From Paramecium pentaurelia (taxonomy: Eukaryota; Ciliophora; Oligohymenophorea; Peniculida; Parameciidae): DNA of 64,000 nt. The translations under genes were made by a program, and so were the position numbers. Shown here one piece after another: positions 34,105 through 46,800 of the stretch. Location of the stretch: assembly GCA_905183005.1 (NCBI GenBank), contig CAJJDO010000139.1, positions 125,515 through 189,514 of the forward strand, in the 5' to 3' direction. The notes beneath the pieces are model-generated. The model was not told the DNA's origin, searched no databases, and saw only the letters and a program-made list of their open reading frames with translations. Within the stretch, counting starts at the first letter, position 1. Each line of letters starts with the position of its first letter.

Positions 34105-34508
34105 ATGGACTACAAGAAATCACTATACGAGAGATTTGGAGGTGATCAACAAGTGTCTGAATTAATTGATTAATTCTATTACAAAGTTTTGTTCGATAAA
34201 TTGTTAAGGGATAAATTCTTGAAAGCTGATATGAGTCGTGTTAGATATCAATAGAAGAGATTCTTTTCTTAAATGATGGGTGATAAGAATACTTAATACA
34301 CTGGCAAGTATTTATAATATTTCAAATCATTAGAGATCTAGTGGAAGTTCATAAAGGCTTGAATATAACAAATTAACAATTTGATAAATTTAAAGTTCAT
34401 CTCAAAAATATTGCTCAGGATATGGAAGTAAGTGGAGCTGATTTAGAAGAATTACTTGATCATGTTGAAAAACATAGAGATTAAATAGTATTTAATAAAA
34501 CAACATGA
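34105..34508 (+). CDS. Truncated (2/2) hemoglobin
   Basis: A 125-residue truncated hemoglobin, a family long known from Paramecium. It starts MDYKKSLYERFGGDQQVSEL, with the N-terminal YERFGG typical of group I. FYYKVLFD marks helix B with Tyr near B10, and VEVHKGLNI carries the likely proximal His (about residue 74). It binds heme and O2 in the cytosol. One intron, 34308-34333 (26 nt), removes an in-frame break; Paramecium hemoglobin genes are known for a single short intron. The end is DQIVFNKTT. The start at 34105 is the one in frame. Confidence 0.95.
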
Positions 34509-34569
34509 TTTAAACATAACAAATATAAGTATAAATCAGCCAAATTCGTAATTCTACTTTAATATATAT

Positions 34570-36073
34570 TCATTAATAATACTAGTGTCTATGTTTAGAA
34601 GGTTTTAACTAAATTGAATTAAATTTCTGCAGTCTATCTTTCAAATTATCTGCTGTGAACTCCTTATCCACCTTATCCTCAATAAATGTACTTGATGGAA
34701 TCTAACATTAAATACTATATAATTAAAATCTTATTCTACCTATGAGTAATATCAACTGAATTCTCTATTATTGTTGACAGAGACTTCCCTTTTATAATAT
34801 TTTTGTGGAACTTTGCCTATTGTTTAGTACCCATCTTAATAAACCAATGATGTTGAAGAGCTTATTAAGCAGATAATCTCTATTCTGGATCAGAAATCAA
34901 AAGAGCCTTCAATAAATTTATCCCTGAAGAAGACACCTTCCTACAAAGTTACTTCCTTTTTTAACTATAAGAAAATACTAAATTTGATAATCAATAACTG
35001 CAGCTTCATTCTTCTATAATATCTCTTCTTATGTAGATCCACTAAAAGGGATTTTACCAAAATAAAGCACATAAAATAAACAGCCTAAACTGAACATATC
35101 TGCTTTAGGAGTGTATAGTTTTGTTTTGAAAATTTCAGGGGCTATAAATCCTGGAGTTCCACACTTCTTATATGTGGTTTAAGGGATATAAGTTTCTGAA
35201 TAACAGAAATTTGTCAATAATACAGAGGGTAATTAACTTTAAATTAGAATACTATCCAATTTGATATCTCTATGAAACACTCCTCTAGAATGCATATGAG
35301 ATATTGCCGTTAGAAGATTAAACATGATTTAAGCTACTAATCTCTCTTCCAAATTTTGAGAATTCTCCTTTATCCAATTCCTCATATCCAAACCCTAATA
35401 ATGATTGTATACAATATAAATATTTGAATCATCTTCATAAAGTTCATTAAAGAATATTATCAAAGGAGAACTAGGTTATTTAAATATTACTTCAATTTAC
35501 GAAGACTACTAATCTCTTTACTTAAACATTATAATTAATAATTAGTTATATTTGCCTTATCAATTATTTTTACTAATTTATAATTATTGCTATGGATGCA
35601 ATTATAATAACATTATCCAAATAAAGGATCTTCCATCTTAGATTTATTGAGAACTTTAAATTTTTATTTGAATTTATCCAAAACGCAATATCTTTTAAAT
35701 AAAAGAAACCATTTTCTAAATTCATCTGGTGAGTCTATAAGGAAGGTCTCCTATTAATCTCTTTATTAGAGTGTTATGCCATATTTATGATGGGGTAATA
35801 CTTAATCATAAAATGAAAATTTTTTCAACCTGCACTTATCCAATGTACAATATACAAGTTGATTTTATGGTAGTCTTTTATATAATCTCTCAGGACATAT
35901 TTCTAAATAGACTGGGATATATTTGTCATATGATTTCATCAATACATTTCCTGGATAAAGCACAATTGAATTGTACCTTGTTATTATAAGGGAAGTGGAG
36001 GAGGTTAATTATCTGATTTCCACATGACTGTGTCTTCATTTTAATCAAAAATAGTTCTTCTAAATTATAACAT
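34570..36073 (-). CDS. Kinase-fold protein with N-terminal PH-like region and degenerate DFG
   Basis: A 469-residue protein. Residues about 25-125 look PH-like (QLVYCTLDKCRLKKFSFYDQ to SPDEFRKWFLLFKR). The kinase domain follows: YKLVKIIDKANI (putative ATP Lys), SHMHSRGVFHRDIKLDSILI, CGTPGFIAPEIF, ADMFSLGCLFYVLYFGKIPF. Where DFG should stand the sequence reads LLTNFCYSE, so the Mg-binding Asp is missing; the protein is probably a pseudokinase or uses altered chemistry. Introns: 35951-35976 (26 nt), 35471-35490 (20), 34956-34978 (23) and 34715-34739 (25). The start ATG ending at 36073 is the farthest in frame; a second ATG ends near 36025. The PH assignment is tentative. Confidence 0.8.
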
Positions 36074-36116
36074 ATAATTATATAATATTTTTATATTTAT
36101 ATATTGATGATCAATA

Positions 36117-36535
36117 TCAACCCTTCTTGTTTTCTAAATTCTCGAATTTTACCCATGAAGATCCAGATTCAATACTTTCTAACTATAATGCAGATATTTA
36201 GACATAGCTTACTTCATCTGCTATTTCTTCTTCTGTATGTCCACTACGTAATACTTATGTCCAAAAGTTTAACCACTCCTCTTCTGATATTGTACCACTA
36301 TTATCAGTATCTACTGACTTAAATAATTCCTCTGTATTCAATTTTGCAAAATTACTCTTCCTTCATTACCATTGACATTTATATATATACCAATATTTTA
36401 TTGTTTCTGACTTCTCAATCGACTTTGATCCATCTACATCGAATCTTGCAAATAACTTTAATACTCTCTCTCTCATTTATGGAGATAACTGAATCATTTA
36501 TAATTCTATACCTCTTTGCCTTAAGTTGGACCCAT
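36117..36535 (-). CDS. EF-hand calcium-binding protein
   Basis: A 121-residue protein with two well-formed EF loops, DVDGSKSIEKSE (about residue 25) and DTDNSGTISEEE (about residue 60), both with acidic or oxygen ligands at 1, 3, 5 and 12. The C-terminal half is helical. The start gives MGPTQGKE, so N-myristoylation is possible once Met is removed. Introns: 36489-36511 (23 nt) and 36361-36390 (30 nt, ends AAG). The start codon is only 25 bp from that of the K+ channel on the other strand. Confidence 0.88.
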
Positions 36536-36560
36536 TCCTTATATTTTTATAAATTTATTA

Positions 36561-39500
36561 ATGAGTGACTAGGATTCTGGTTCAAACTTTCCATAGCCTC
36601 TTTAAATCAAAAATCAAACAGAAATTGTCGATCGAACCTATAGTGAAATCCTTATGGAGTAAATTGTAAATGATGATGACTTCTTGTATCAATCCATGAT
36701 CGATGATGATCAATACTCTAGACCCAAGGTCATTCCTACAATAGCTAATCAAACCATTATATACAGAAATACAATAGAAATGAAGAGATAACAACCAAAT
36801 ATATTTTAAAGATGCTTTGGAGGTAAGAAATCCTCCAATAAGGTAACAATGGCTGAGATCATTGATCTTAGATAAAAAGAATTATTTAATGATTATGTAT
36901 ATGAGACTGAGAAGGATGGATTCTTAAAAGATGTCTAAAAGTACATTCATAAAGTTAAAGTTCTTGAACCAGACTCTTAATTTTACATATTTTGGTAGGT
37001 GTTAAATAGTATTTTAGTGATTCTATTTTTCTTTTAAATTCCTTTCATTTTTGCTTATTAACCCCTTATATAAAAAAATAAATCAATTGATTATTAGTTT
37101 TATGAAACATTTGCCCTTAATTTTGCAATTGCTATATTTGTTATTGACATAGCTCTAACTTTCAATATTGCTTATTATAAATAAGGATATTTAGTAAGTG
37201 GTAGAAAACAAATAGCTATAAATTATATCAAAACATATCTAATTTTAGATTTGATACCTTTATTTTGTTTAATAGAATTTCGAATATTTCTTCATTAAAA
37301 AAATCAGTAATTTGGAATTGAAATATTTTTATTTATTCTTAAGATTTATGAAGTCTTTAAAACTAGTAACATGATATAAGAATATTTACAATTAGAACCT
37401 TCAAAATTGGCAAAATATAGATTATTAACGGTTATGTTGACTATCACATGGTTATGTCATTTATTTGCATGTGTATTCTTTTTTGTTGGAAGAAGGGAAC
37501 TTAATAAAGGAAAAAAAAGTGTATCTTGGTTAAATAAAAGTGATTTAATAACAATGCATGGTGGATATAAAAAATTATAAGAACACATATTTGAATTACA
37601 TTTATATTCATTTTATTGGGCAGTTACTACTATGATATCAGTTGGATATGGAGATGTGACTCCAAAAAATGCTTGGGAAGTTGTTGTTACAGTAGTGACA
37701 TAATTTATCTCTTGTATTGTTTTTGCTTATTCTGTTAATGCAATTTGGGAAATGATTAATTAATAGAATGAAAATAAACAGAAATTTCAGTATTTCTTAA
37801 AACATTATTTATTCTAGAAAATATGTTAATGCAATTGAAAGATTTATGAGAGAACACAATGTGGATAGAAAATTAAAAGCTAGAATAGAAGCCTACTTTT
37901 ATCATCTATGGGAATCAGAAAAAGCAAGAGATCATGAATTAGAATAAGCCATGATATTAAAATTAGCTCCTGCTCTTAAAGAAGAATTAATTTATTAAAC
38001 TTTAGGTAAGATGCTCAATCATAATCAATTCTTCAGTTATTTCTAGTAAGATCTATTAATTGAATTAGCATAAGATATTTAATAATAATACTATTCTTAA
38101 GAAGAAGTTATATTTTAAGAGAGAGAAGAAATAGATGATTTTCCTGTCTTCTTTTTAACAAAGGGTTCTGTAGAAATATATTTAGATAGTGAAAAGCGAA
38201 TTAAATTACATATTATGAAATAAGGAATCTTTGGAATAGTAGCTTTTATTACTGGTTATAGGAGAACTGCTTCAGCTCGTTGTTTAACATATTCAGTTAT
38301 ATATAAATTATCTAGAATTCAATTTTTAAAAAGAATAGAGAAATATTCAATAGAAAAATAGAAATTCTTTGAAATCAGACATCAAGTTCTATTTAATAAT
38401 AATTATGTTAAATATTAATTAAAATGCTATATTTGTGAAAGTAAGAAACATTTAGCTATTAATTGTAAAAAGACATTGTATATACCTGAAAAAATGCCAA
38501 TTATTTTAGAGACTTACCATTTATAAAATTCAAGAGATTCAATCTATTAAAGAAGAGTAGTTAAATAATAGTTTAAAGCTCTGTCTCATATAAGGGAAGT
38601 TTAATTTAATGCTGTTGCTATTAAAAAGTACTTCTAAAATATTACATTTACTTAAAATTCAAGTGATGAAGATATAGAATATAGTTCAGATGTAGATGAT
38701 TATGAAGAGGAAATGGAGGATATTAAAAAGATAGTTGAATAAGAGAAAGAAAAGGCATAATTAAGAAGAAGAGGATAATGGATTGCTGATGATGATTATG
38801 AAATGAAGATTGATGAAAGTAAGGATAATCATAGTATAGAATTATCAGATGGATTTAAAAAGTCTTAACATTTAATTAAACATTCTGATGAGGAAATTAA
38901 AAAAAAATCAAATGTAAATAAAAAAAAGAAATTTTAAAGTTTTTTAAAATTAGAAAAATTTAGAAATGTTAGAACATCATCTATGTCTAGTCTAACACCA
39001 ATTTAAGAATAAGTAAAGAAGCCTTTTCCTGTTAAAAAAGATAAAGGTATGAGTGCTTTATTACCAAATAATTTATTAGCACAAAGGAAAAAGAGTAAAT
39101 TATTATTATAAAATGAAATTCAAAATTTTGATAAGTCTTAATAAATTCATTAATAAAATGATAAATTGGACAAAGTATAATCACCTGATAGAAATATTTA
39201 TACTGAATCAAAAAAGTCTGAACTCCTTAGAAAAATGAAATTTCTTTAAATAGCTTAGCCTAAAAATAAAGAAATATAATCTATAATAGATGAACTTAAG
39301 TAATCTATAAATTTATTATTATAGAAATTATATTTAAAATAGTTAGAATTTATAAGGTAGTAATTCTAAAGATATTGGTTCTTCATTAAAGGTTGAATAG
39401 ATCAATAATAATAATAATTTTTAATAAATGGAAACTCATTCTGATGTTGATAGCTAATTTAGTATTGATCATATGGCTAATTTTGATGCTTACTTTTAAG

Positions 39501-39595
39501 AAGAAAATCCAGAAAAAGTGATAAAGAAATATAAAAAATAAACTAAAGATAAACTTAAATAAAGAAGAACTACAATGATGAGACAATTTGTTTGA
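36561..39595 (+). CDS. Cyclic-nucleotide-type voltage-gated K+ channel (EAG/HCN-like)
   Basis: A 993-residue channel. Membrane segments start at about residue 145 (NSILVILFFFQIPFIFAY). The pore helix and filter read FYWAVTTMISVGYGDVTP, i.e. S-V-G-Y-G-D, K+-selective. A C-linker (FMREHNVDRKLKARIEAYF) and a cyclic-nucleotide-binding domain (FLTKGSVEIYLDSEKRIK, then MKQGIFGIVAFITGYRRTAS) follow. Directly after comes CYICESKKHLAINC, a C-x2-C-x4-H-x4-C cluster. The last 330 residues are disordered and highly charged. Two introns: 37790-37817 (28 nt) and 39300-39324 (25 nt). The start at 36561 is upstream of a nearer ATG at 36780, but the frame between them is open and protein-like. The plasma or ciliary membrane is the likely location. 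Confidence 0.92.
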
Positions 39596-39745
39596 AAATA
39601 AAAATACATATTTATTTTTAATTTATAAATATAACATTATTTTATTTATTAAAATAGAAATAGTCATTTAAATAATAAATTTTATTTTCAGAATTAATTT
39701 GATATTTTATTAATAAATTATAAATAAAATTTAACGTATATATAT

Positions 39746-41167
39746 ATGAGTTAATTAGAACCATTTGAACATCATTATAGTAATTAATACTTTGAAGTAT
39801 TTGGATGTTCTCATAAGAATCGTCATATCTATTCAGAGAAAATGATTTGCACAGATTGTGGCATTTTCTTAAATAATGTAAAAATTCATCATTAGATTAT
39901 AGCCCAACACCAAAGTCTATAAAACACTCAAAATGAAATATAATGCATTTTTTAATCCAATTAAAGTATTATAAGGGATGATGTTGGATAGTTAACCAAA
40001 TGGACCTATTAAATAACGATAATAATTCATAGAATTCATTTTGTAAGTGTCAGAAAGACTTAATCTTTCAATCAATACATCTTTTCTCGCTATTAATTAT
40101 ATTGATGAATATTTCAATAAAGTTAATGTCAATGAAAATCAAACTTATCTATTTGTTTCTACAGCTCTTATGTTAGCTGCTAAAGCATAAGAACTTGATG
40201 AGAGAGTTCCATTTATAAGCAAGCTTAAAAGATATGCATCCATAACTAATCATCCTGAAATTAGTTAGTTTACCACTTAAGATTTCAAATCAGCAGAACG
40301 ATAATTAATACAAAAATTAGAATGGAAATTATAAAGAAACACATTATTAGATAGAATAGAAGCTTTATTATCTTTTGGAGTTATTGATGATGATGATAGT
40401 TTAGGTTAATAATAATAATAAAAAGAAAATAAGGATTCTATACATCAATAACATATTAAATTGAGAGACTTATAAGAAAATTAGATTTTATATTTTGTTA
40501 AAGAAGTGGAAAGTAAATATATTGAAATAGCTTTGTAAGTTATTAGAGGTATTTAATTATAATATTAATTTTAGATGAATAACTCTATTTTTAAACTGAT
40601 TAAACTATATTAGCATTATCATGTGTTGCTTATCTAAGAAAGAAGGCTGGTCTATTAAATATTTGGTCATAATAATTATAAAGTTTGACTGGATATGGTG
40701 CATAGAAAATATCATCCTCAGTTTCTTAAATTATGACTCTCATTGCCAAAAGTAAGAGCTTCAAAACTATAACAAAATTACAGATTAATCCTTCAGATCT
40801 TTATTATGAATAAATTAACACACCTACTAATACTCTTACAACTGTTAATTCGAATGTTATTGTGAATAGAATATTTTAATTTGATTCTAAAAGACCATCT
40901 TTAGGAGATACAATGATTCAAAAAGTTAAAGTTCCTATTTTTTAATCTTAATCAACTGCTCATTTAGGAGATCTTAATAAATAATTAATATAAAAAAATA
41001 TGAATTTTACTACAAGTACAAATTATTCATGTCTGAATGATAATACTATAGGACAAAATACAATCATTTCTTCACGTAGTATTCATCAAAATCATAATGG
41101 AGATCTTGATAAAAAATATGAGTAAGTGCATAAAGTTGGAGTAAATATGTTTAAATAATTGCAGTGA
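39746..41167 (+). CDS. Cyclin-domain protein with N-terminal Cys/His cluster
   Basis: A 456-residue protein. The cyclin box is seen at about residues 75-190: FILQVSERLNLSINTSFLAI, then YLFVSTALMLAAKAQELDER, then KSAERQLIQKLEWKL. The last phrase is a classic cyclin helix-5 motif (E-x-x-IL-x-x-L-x-W). A second fold half follows (LYFQTDQTILALSCVAYLRK). The N-terminus has CSHKNRHIYSEKMICTDCG, which could bind zinc. The C-terminal 170 residues are disordered. Introns: 39878-39902 (25 nt) and 40549-40574 (26 nt). The class (cell-cycle or transcriptional) is not clear; the helix arrangement resembles cyclin K/T/L types. Confidence 0.82.
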
Positions 41168-41721
41168 CTCTATTATTATTTACTAAAAAATATTTAAATT
41201 TCATTTTAATTTATTAATTACATTTACATAATCAGAAAATTAATTTATTAAAATTGCAACCTAAATTTATAAAATATTTTTATATATTAAATTTAATGAT
41301 CTTTAATTTATTCAGATATTGTTATAAATATATGAAAACATTCCTCTACTCTTATATTCTTTCATCTCTATAATCATGAATAATTTTATTCTACTGAATA
41401 TTTATTTAATTTAATAATAATATAAAATATCCTATTTAATAATTTAAGAAAATATCCTATTTGATGATAACATATATTTGATGTTAGAATTTATAGTATA
41501 AAAGTGAAATTTAAATTTATAAATTTAATTTTTATATTCAAATTTTTAAGGGGAGGTTTACAATTATATTAATTAAAGATATAAATTTAAAAAAAAGAAT
41601 AACAGAATCTAGGAAATAAAAATGAAATTAAATTGTTATGTTAAAATATATTAAAAAATTATTTATAAATAAAAATATTACTTTCTAAAATATTTCTATT
41701 TTCTTAATTATTTTATTTGTG
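41168..41721. other. Intergenic A+T-rich stretch
   Basis: About 550 bp between two plus-strand genes. A G-rich spot (aaggggaggtttac, about 41549-41562) stands out but has no clear meaning. No gene seen. Confidence 0.45.
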
Positions 41722-44209
41722 ATGTTACGATTAAGTTTAACCTTGATGAGAAGAAATGTATTTCGATTTTCTATGCCATTTATGCCATTCTCAACCGATA
41801 AAGAACCTCCAAAAGGTATTTTTGCTTAATCAAAAATGTAGGATTTTAAAAATTTTAGAGGAAATCTAAAATTTAATAAGAACAAAAAAACCAGGATGAG
41901 AAGGAACAAAAACACGAATTAGAAGAGAAAAAAGAATAAAATGAAGAGGTGATTAAAGAAGAGGAAGAAATGATTAAGGAAAAGTAAGAGGACAAAGAAT
42001 AATAATAAGAAAGTATTGAGTGAATTAAATTAATTTTAGTCGAAAAACCTTAAAAAAAGAAGTATCAGTTCACATATGATCCAAAAACATTTAATTTATA
42101 AGATGAGAACAAGAAGGAAGATAATTAAGAGAAATAAGAAAAATAAGAGTAATAGCAAGATAAATAAGATGTAAAGGAGGAAGAAATAAAAGAAGAGTAG
42201 CAATAAAAGTAGTAATCTTAGAAGAAATCTCCATTGTCTAATTTAAATTATTAAAAATTGCTTGAATATTTCAACAATCCTAAAAATCGAAAATATGTTT
42301 ATATGTTCCTTGGAGTTGGTGGTTTAGCTGCTTTATATTTGTATTCAAATTAGGATGAGGAAATCACTTATACAGATTTCTTGAAAAACTATTTAGAGAC
42401 TAGTCAAGTGAATTAGATAACTATATTTAAGAATGAAATTAGTAGAGTTAATTAGGCATCGATCAGCACATAAAGTGGAATATCAAAAAGATTGATGATA
42501 ATGAATGTAGATAACTTTTTAGAAAATTTAGAAAGATTTTAGACTGAAAAAGGATTGAGTCCTGAATAATTCATACCTGTTACTTTTGAGGCATAATTAG
42601 ATAAAGGTAAATTATTGGACAGAGTATTGAATATCTTATACTTTGGTGTCACAGTTACATTAGTAATAGTCTTATTTTAATCACTTAAAGGTAGTATGGG
42701 AAATATAAATAAAGGAAGTGGTGGAGCTGGAGGAAATGATGTATTTGGATTTGGTAAATCTAATGTAAAGTAATTTGGATTTGAATAAAATGTGAAAGTC
42801 AAATTTAAGGATGTTGCTGGATTAGATGAAGCTAAATTAGAAATAAAGGAATTTGTTGATTTTTTAAAGAAACCTCGTAAATATAAGGAAATGGGTGCAA
42901 AATTACCAAGAGGAGCATTATTAACAGGACCTCCTGGAACTGGTAAAACAATGGTGGCAAAGGCATGTGCTGGAGAAGCAGGAGTTCCATTTTTTTTTGT
43001 AAGTGGTTCAGATTTTGTTGAAATGTTTGTTGGAGTAGGAGCTAGTAGAGTTAGAGATTTATTTAAATAAGCAAAAGCTAAATCTCCAAGCATCATATTC
43101 ATTGATGAAATTGATGCTGTTGGTAGAAAAAGAGATGCTAAATTTGGAGGTAATGATGAAAGAGATAATACATTAAATTAATTATTAGTAGAAATGGATG
43201 GATTTGGAACTGATACTAATGTTATTGTTTTAGCTGCTACTAATAGAAAAGAATTACTTGATCCAGCATTAACAAGACCTGGTAGATTTGATAGATCAGT
43301 AGATATATCATTACCAGATATTGAAGGTAGAAAATAGATATTTATGGTTCATTTGGCACCTTTAAAATTAGATCCAAGAAAAACTATGGAAGATTATGCA
43401 AGAAGATTAGCCACTTTGACTCCAGGATTTAGTGGAGCTGAAATTGCTAATCTTTGTAATGAAGCTGCTATCATGGCAGCTAGAGCTAATAAAATATATG
43501 TTGATTCTGATGATTTTGAAATGGCATCAGAAAGAGTGATGGCTGGTTTAGAAAAGAAAAGAACCATAAGTGAAGAAGAAAGAAAGATTGTTGCATATCA
43601 TGAATCTGGACATGCTGTTGTCAGTTGGTTTTTATAAGGAGGACATCCTTTACTTAAACTTACAATAATTCCCAGAAGTAAAGGTACTTTGGGATATGCA
43701 TAATATTTACCAAATGAATCAAATTTGGAATCAAAAGAAGAATTATTGGATAGAATCTGTTGTATTTTAGGAGGAAGAATTGCAGAGGAGATATTTTTTG
43801 GATAAATAACAACTGGTGCTTATGATGATTTAAAGAAAGCTTATGAAATCACTCATAATATTGTAACAAAATTTGGTATGAGTGAGAGTATTGGTTATAT
43901 TGGATTTTAGGAAGGTGAGTTTCTAAAGTCTTATAGTGATAACACCAATAAAAAGATAGATGATGAAATAAAGTAGATTATAGAGGATTAAACTTAGAGA
44001 ACTCGATTTTTGTTGAGAGAGAAGAAAGAATTTGTTGATAAGTAAATTTAATAAGTAATTATAGTTTGGCAACAAGATTATTAGAGAAGGAAACTTTAGA
44101 TTTATAGAAAATCATAGAGATTTTAGGAGAACGACCTTTTCCTCCTCGATCTAATTATAAGGCATACTTAGAAATTAAAAAGGAAGACTCTAAATAGGCT
44201 TCTGAATGA
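41722..44209 (+). CDS. AFG3: Mitochondrial m-AAA protease (AFG3/FtsH family)
   Basis: An 803-residue ATP-dependent zinc protease of the inner mitochondrial membrane. The basic, hydrophobic start (MLRLSLTLMRRNVFRFSM) is a likely mitochondrial targeting sequence. A Gln/Glu/Lys-rich linker leads to the first membrane span (YVYMFLGVGGLAALYLY) and a second (LYFGVTVTLVIVLFQ). AAA domain: VKFKDVAGLDEAK, Walker A GPPGTGKT (about residue 385), pore VEMFVGVGAS, Walker B IIFIDEIDAVG, SRH LDPALTRPGRFDR. Protease: HESGHAV zinc site (about 609) and TTGAYDDLKKA with the third ligand. Introns: 41816-41841 (26 nt), 42013-42039 (27 nt, contains an in-frame TGA) and 44042-44064 (23 nt). Confidence 0.96.
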
Positions 44210-44398
44210 ATTATATATAATTTTATATATTTCTTAATAGAATTCATCAGTTTTTGAATTATGCACGGGTATGTTATAATTATATAAATATATAATTTTT
44301 GGGGATTTAAAACAGAAGTATCTTTTAAAAATCATCATTTAAGCAGAACATTTTTAAGGTTAGATAAATTTATTATATAAAATAACATCCAATAGTAT

Positions 44399-46061
44399 AT
44401 GATACGATCATTAAAATAGAAAAAATAATCTAAAAAGTCTAAGAATTCTGATGATATTACTGAGCCTCACACAAAACTATTACTGGAACGTTTCCCATAT
44501 TCTATAAAAGATCTATAATTTAGAGAAGTTCCTACATTGCACGTTAGTTAAGACTTCTTTTTAAATCCTTTTAAGACAATAGATGATCTTTATAACAAAG
44601 GGTATGAAAAATTTGGAATAGTGAAATTGCTTTTGCCTTCTGAGTTAATAGTACCTGAAAAAAAGTTCTTTAGTGACTTGGAGAGTAAGTTGAAGGGTAA
44701 GAGAGTTGAAACAAGAGTATAAACATTAAATTCGCTATAGGCAGGGGAGGTATTTGCATTATTTTAATATAGATATTTGGATCAAATACTGTAGGATTCA
44801 CTTTACAAGAGTATATGAGTTATGCCAACAAGTTTGAATGTAGTCACAAGTTATAGGGAGTAAGGGAAGTTTCAAATCAAATCAGATAGAATGAGATAGA
44901 ATTTTGGTCAATAGTGGACTTCCCAGAGAGGTATAATGAAGTAGAAGTGGAGTATGCAGCTGATTTGTTGGCAACTAAATATGCCACGGGTTTTTAAGAT
45001 GGTTAGTTAGGAAATCTGAGTACTATAAACAAGAATTGCAATTCTATCTTCTAAGTTCTCCAAGAGAAAAGTGAGATGAGTGGAATTTCAGTACCTTGGC
45101 TTTACTTAGGAATGAAGTATGCTAACTTCTGTTGGCATAAGGAAGACTTGAATTTAAATTCTTTAAACTACATGCATGCAGGTGCCCCAAAAACATGGTA
45201 TGAATGTTTATTTCAATCTTAGGTATGCGATACCTCCATCTCATAGTGAAAAGTTTTTACAATATTTCAATAAGAAATATGAGAAAGAAAGAATACATAA
45301 CCCTCGTCTTTTGTATGACATAGTATGTTAGATTTCACCTATTGAATTGGCTGAACAAGAAATTTCAATTATCAGGACAGAACAGCATCCAGGTGAACTT
45401 ATTATCACTTTAGGTGCTACTTATCATGCAGGATTCTCACATGGTATTTTATTAAATATAAATAATAGGATTCAATTGTAGTGAAGCTGTCAATGTTGCT
45501 CCAACTTAATGGCTTGATGAATATGATCGTGCTTCAGCTGAATATCGTATGGATGGCAACCTCAAAAAGGTAATCTTTACTTTAAATTTATGTATAGGTT
45601 AGTTTCCCATTGGAGTGGCTGCTAACTAAAGTTGTTCTTATGGCTGATCAAGTTAAATTTACCAAATAATCATGGATTAAGGTATGTTTATTTGATGATT
45701 ACTTTTTTAAGTTATTTGACAAATTTAAAATGATGATTCATTCTGAAATTGCCAGTCGAAACAGCATCCTAGTTCTTTATGAATAGGTTAAGATTGTAGA
45801 GTTTGCAAATAAATTAGAAAAGTATGATCGTAATGTCTGCAAAATCTGTTCTAATTATATGTTCTTTAGTTATATTTTCTGTGGAAAGTAAATCTTATTT
45901 TTGATTATCATAGATGTTTAAAAAAGGGATGCATTGCTCATCAGAGTGTTTGTGCCTGTTCGAATCCTAAAATTTCCCTCTATATTCGATATAATAGTGA
46001 GGAATTATAAACAATGCTAACAACTTTAGAATCAAAGGCCAACTAAACAACGGGGTAGTGA
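44399..46061 (+). CDS. JmjN/JmjC histone lysine demethylase (KDM4/KDM5-like)
   Basis: A 501-residue Fe(II)/2-oxoglutarate enzyme. JmjN: EVPTLHVSQDFFLNPFKTID then EKFGIVKLLLPSE (about residues 38-90). JmjC: FCWHKEDLNLNSLNYMHAGA gives the Fe ligands His239 and Glu241; PKTWYAIPP has the 2-oxoglutarate Lys; GATYHAGFSHGFNCSEAVN gives the third ligand (about His327). A C-terminal Cys/His cluster (CKICSNYMFFSYIFCGKC, then GCIAHQSVCAC) resembles the zinc fingers of this group. All catalytic residues look intact, so H3 demethylation in the macronucleus is plausible. Six introns: 44750-44772, 45198-45222, 45444-45468, 45570-45597, 45682-45711 and 45888-45913. Confidence 0.93.
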
Positions 46062-46800
46062 TTAAAAAAATTACTAAAAATATTTTTCAAGAAATTAATT
46101 TATATAAAACTAATTATTTAATTTAAATTGATTTCATCATTCTGTCATTAGAATGCCAAAACTTGTAACATGAATTCTTAATATCCTAAATTTATTACTA
46201 AATTACTGTAATTAAGTTCTACAATTAAATTATAATCGAAAAAAAATAGATTTTAACAAAAACATTAAGAATACACTTATTCTTATTTTATGAACCTAAT
46301 TTAACAAGTTTTTTAACTATTTCACTCTTATTATTGTATTCTTTACAAGAATATGATATATTATATAATTATTATATATAATATTGAAAATTTATAATTC
46401 ATTATATATATATATGCTTCTCTATCACAAATAAGATATTAATTCTTACTGTTTTAGTTGTGAATTTTTTTTTATGTTTTATTCTTTATTATAATGAGAA
46501 TATTGTAAATTAATATCATTTAATTGATTATCATGATGATAAAGTGAAAATTAGATTTATTATAATTTTACACCATATTTCTAAGAATTAAATAAATTAA
46601 TATTACAGTATTAGAAAAAAGATCTAAATAAAATTGACAGTTGTGATGTCAACTATCTATAAAATTATTATAGATAAACTCATAAATTCTATAGTCAACT
46701 AACTATGTAAAGTATATTTATCATATTGAATAAATAAAAAGGAAACAAAAATAAATTGAACTTAAACTAAGTATTGTTTATTGAAAATAAAAGATTATTA
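46062..46800. other. Intergenic A+T-rich stretch between tail-to-tail genes
   Basis: About 740 bp between the JmjC gene (plus) and the Rab gene (minus). It is long for a convergent gap here. I find no coding frame, tRNA or clear hairpin; only short direct and inverted A+T-rich words near 46630-46720. Confidence 0.45.

Noticed and set aside
42677..43102. Minus-strand 141-residue frame rich in Pro
   Set aside because: It lies antisense to the AAA domain of the m-AAA protease, whose motifs on plus are unmistakable.
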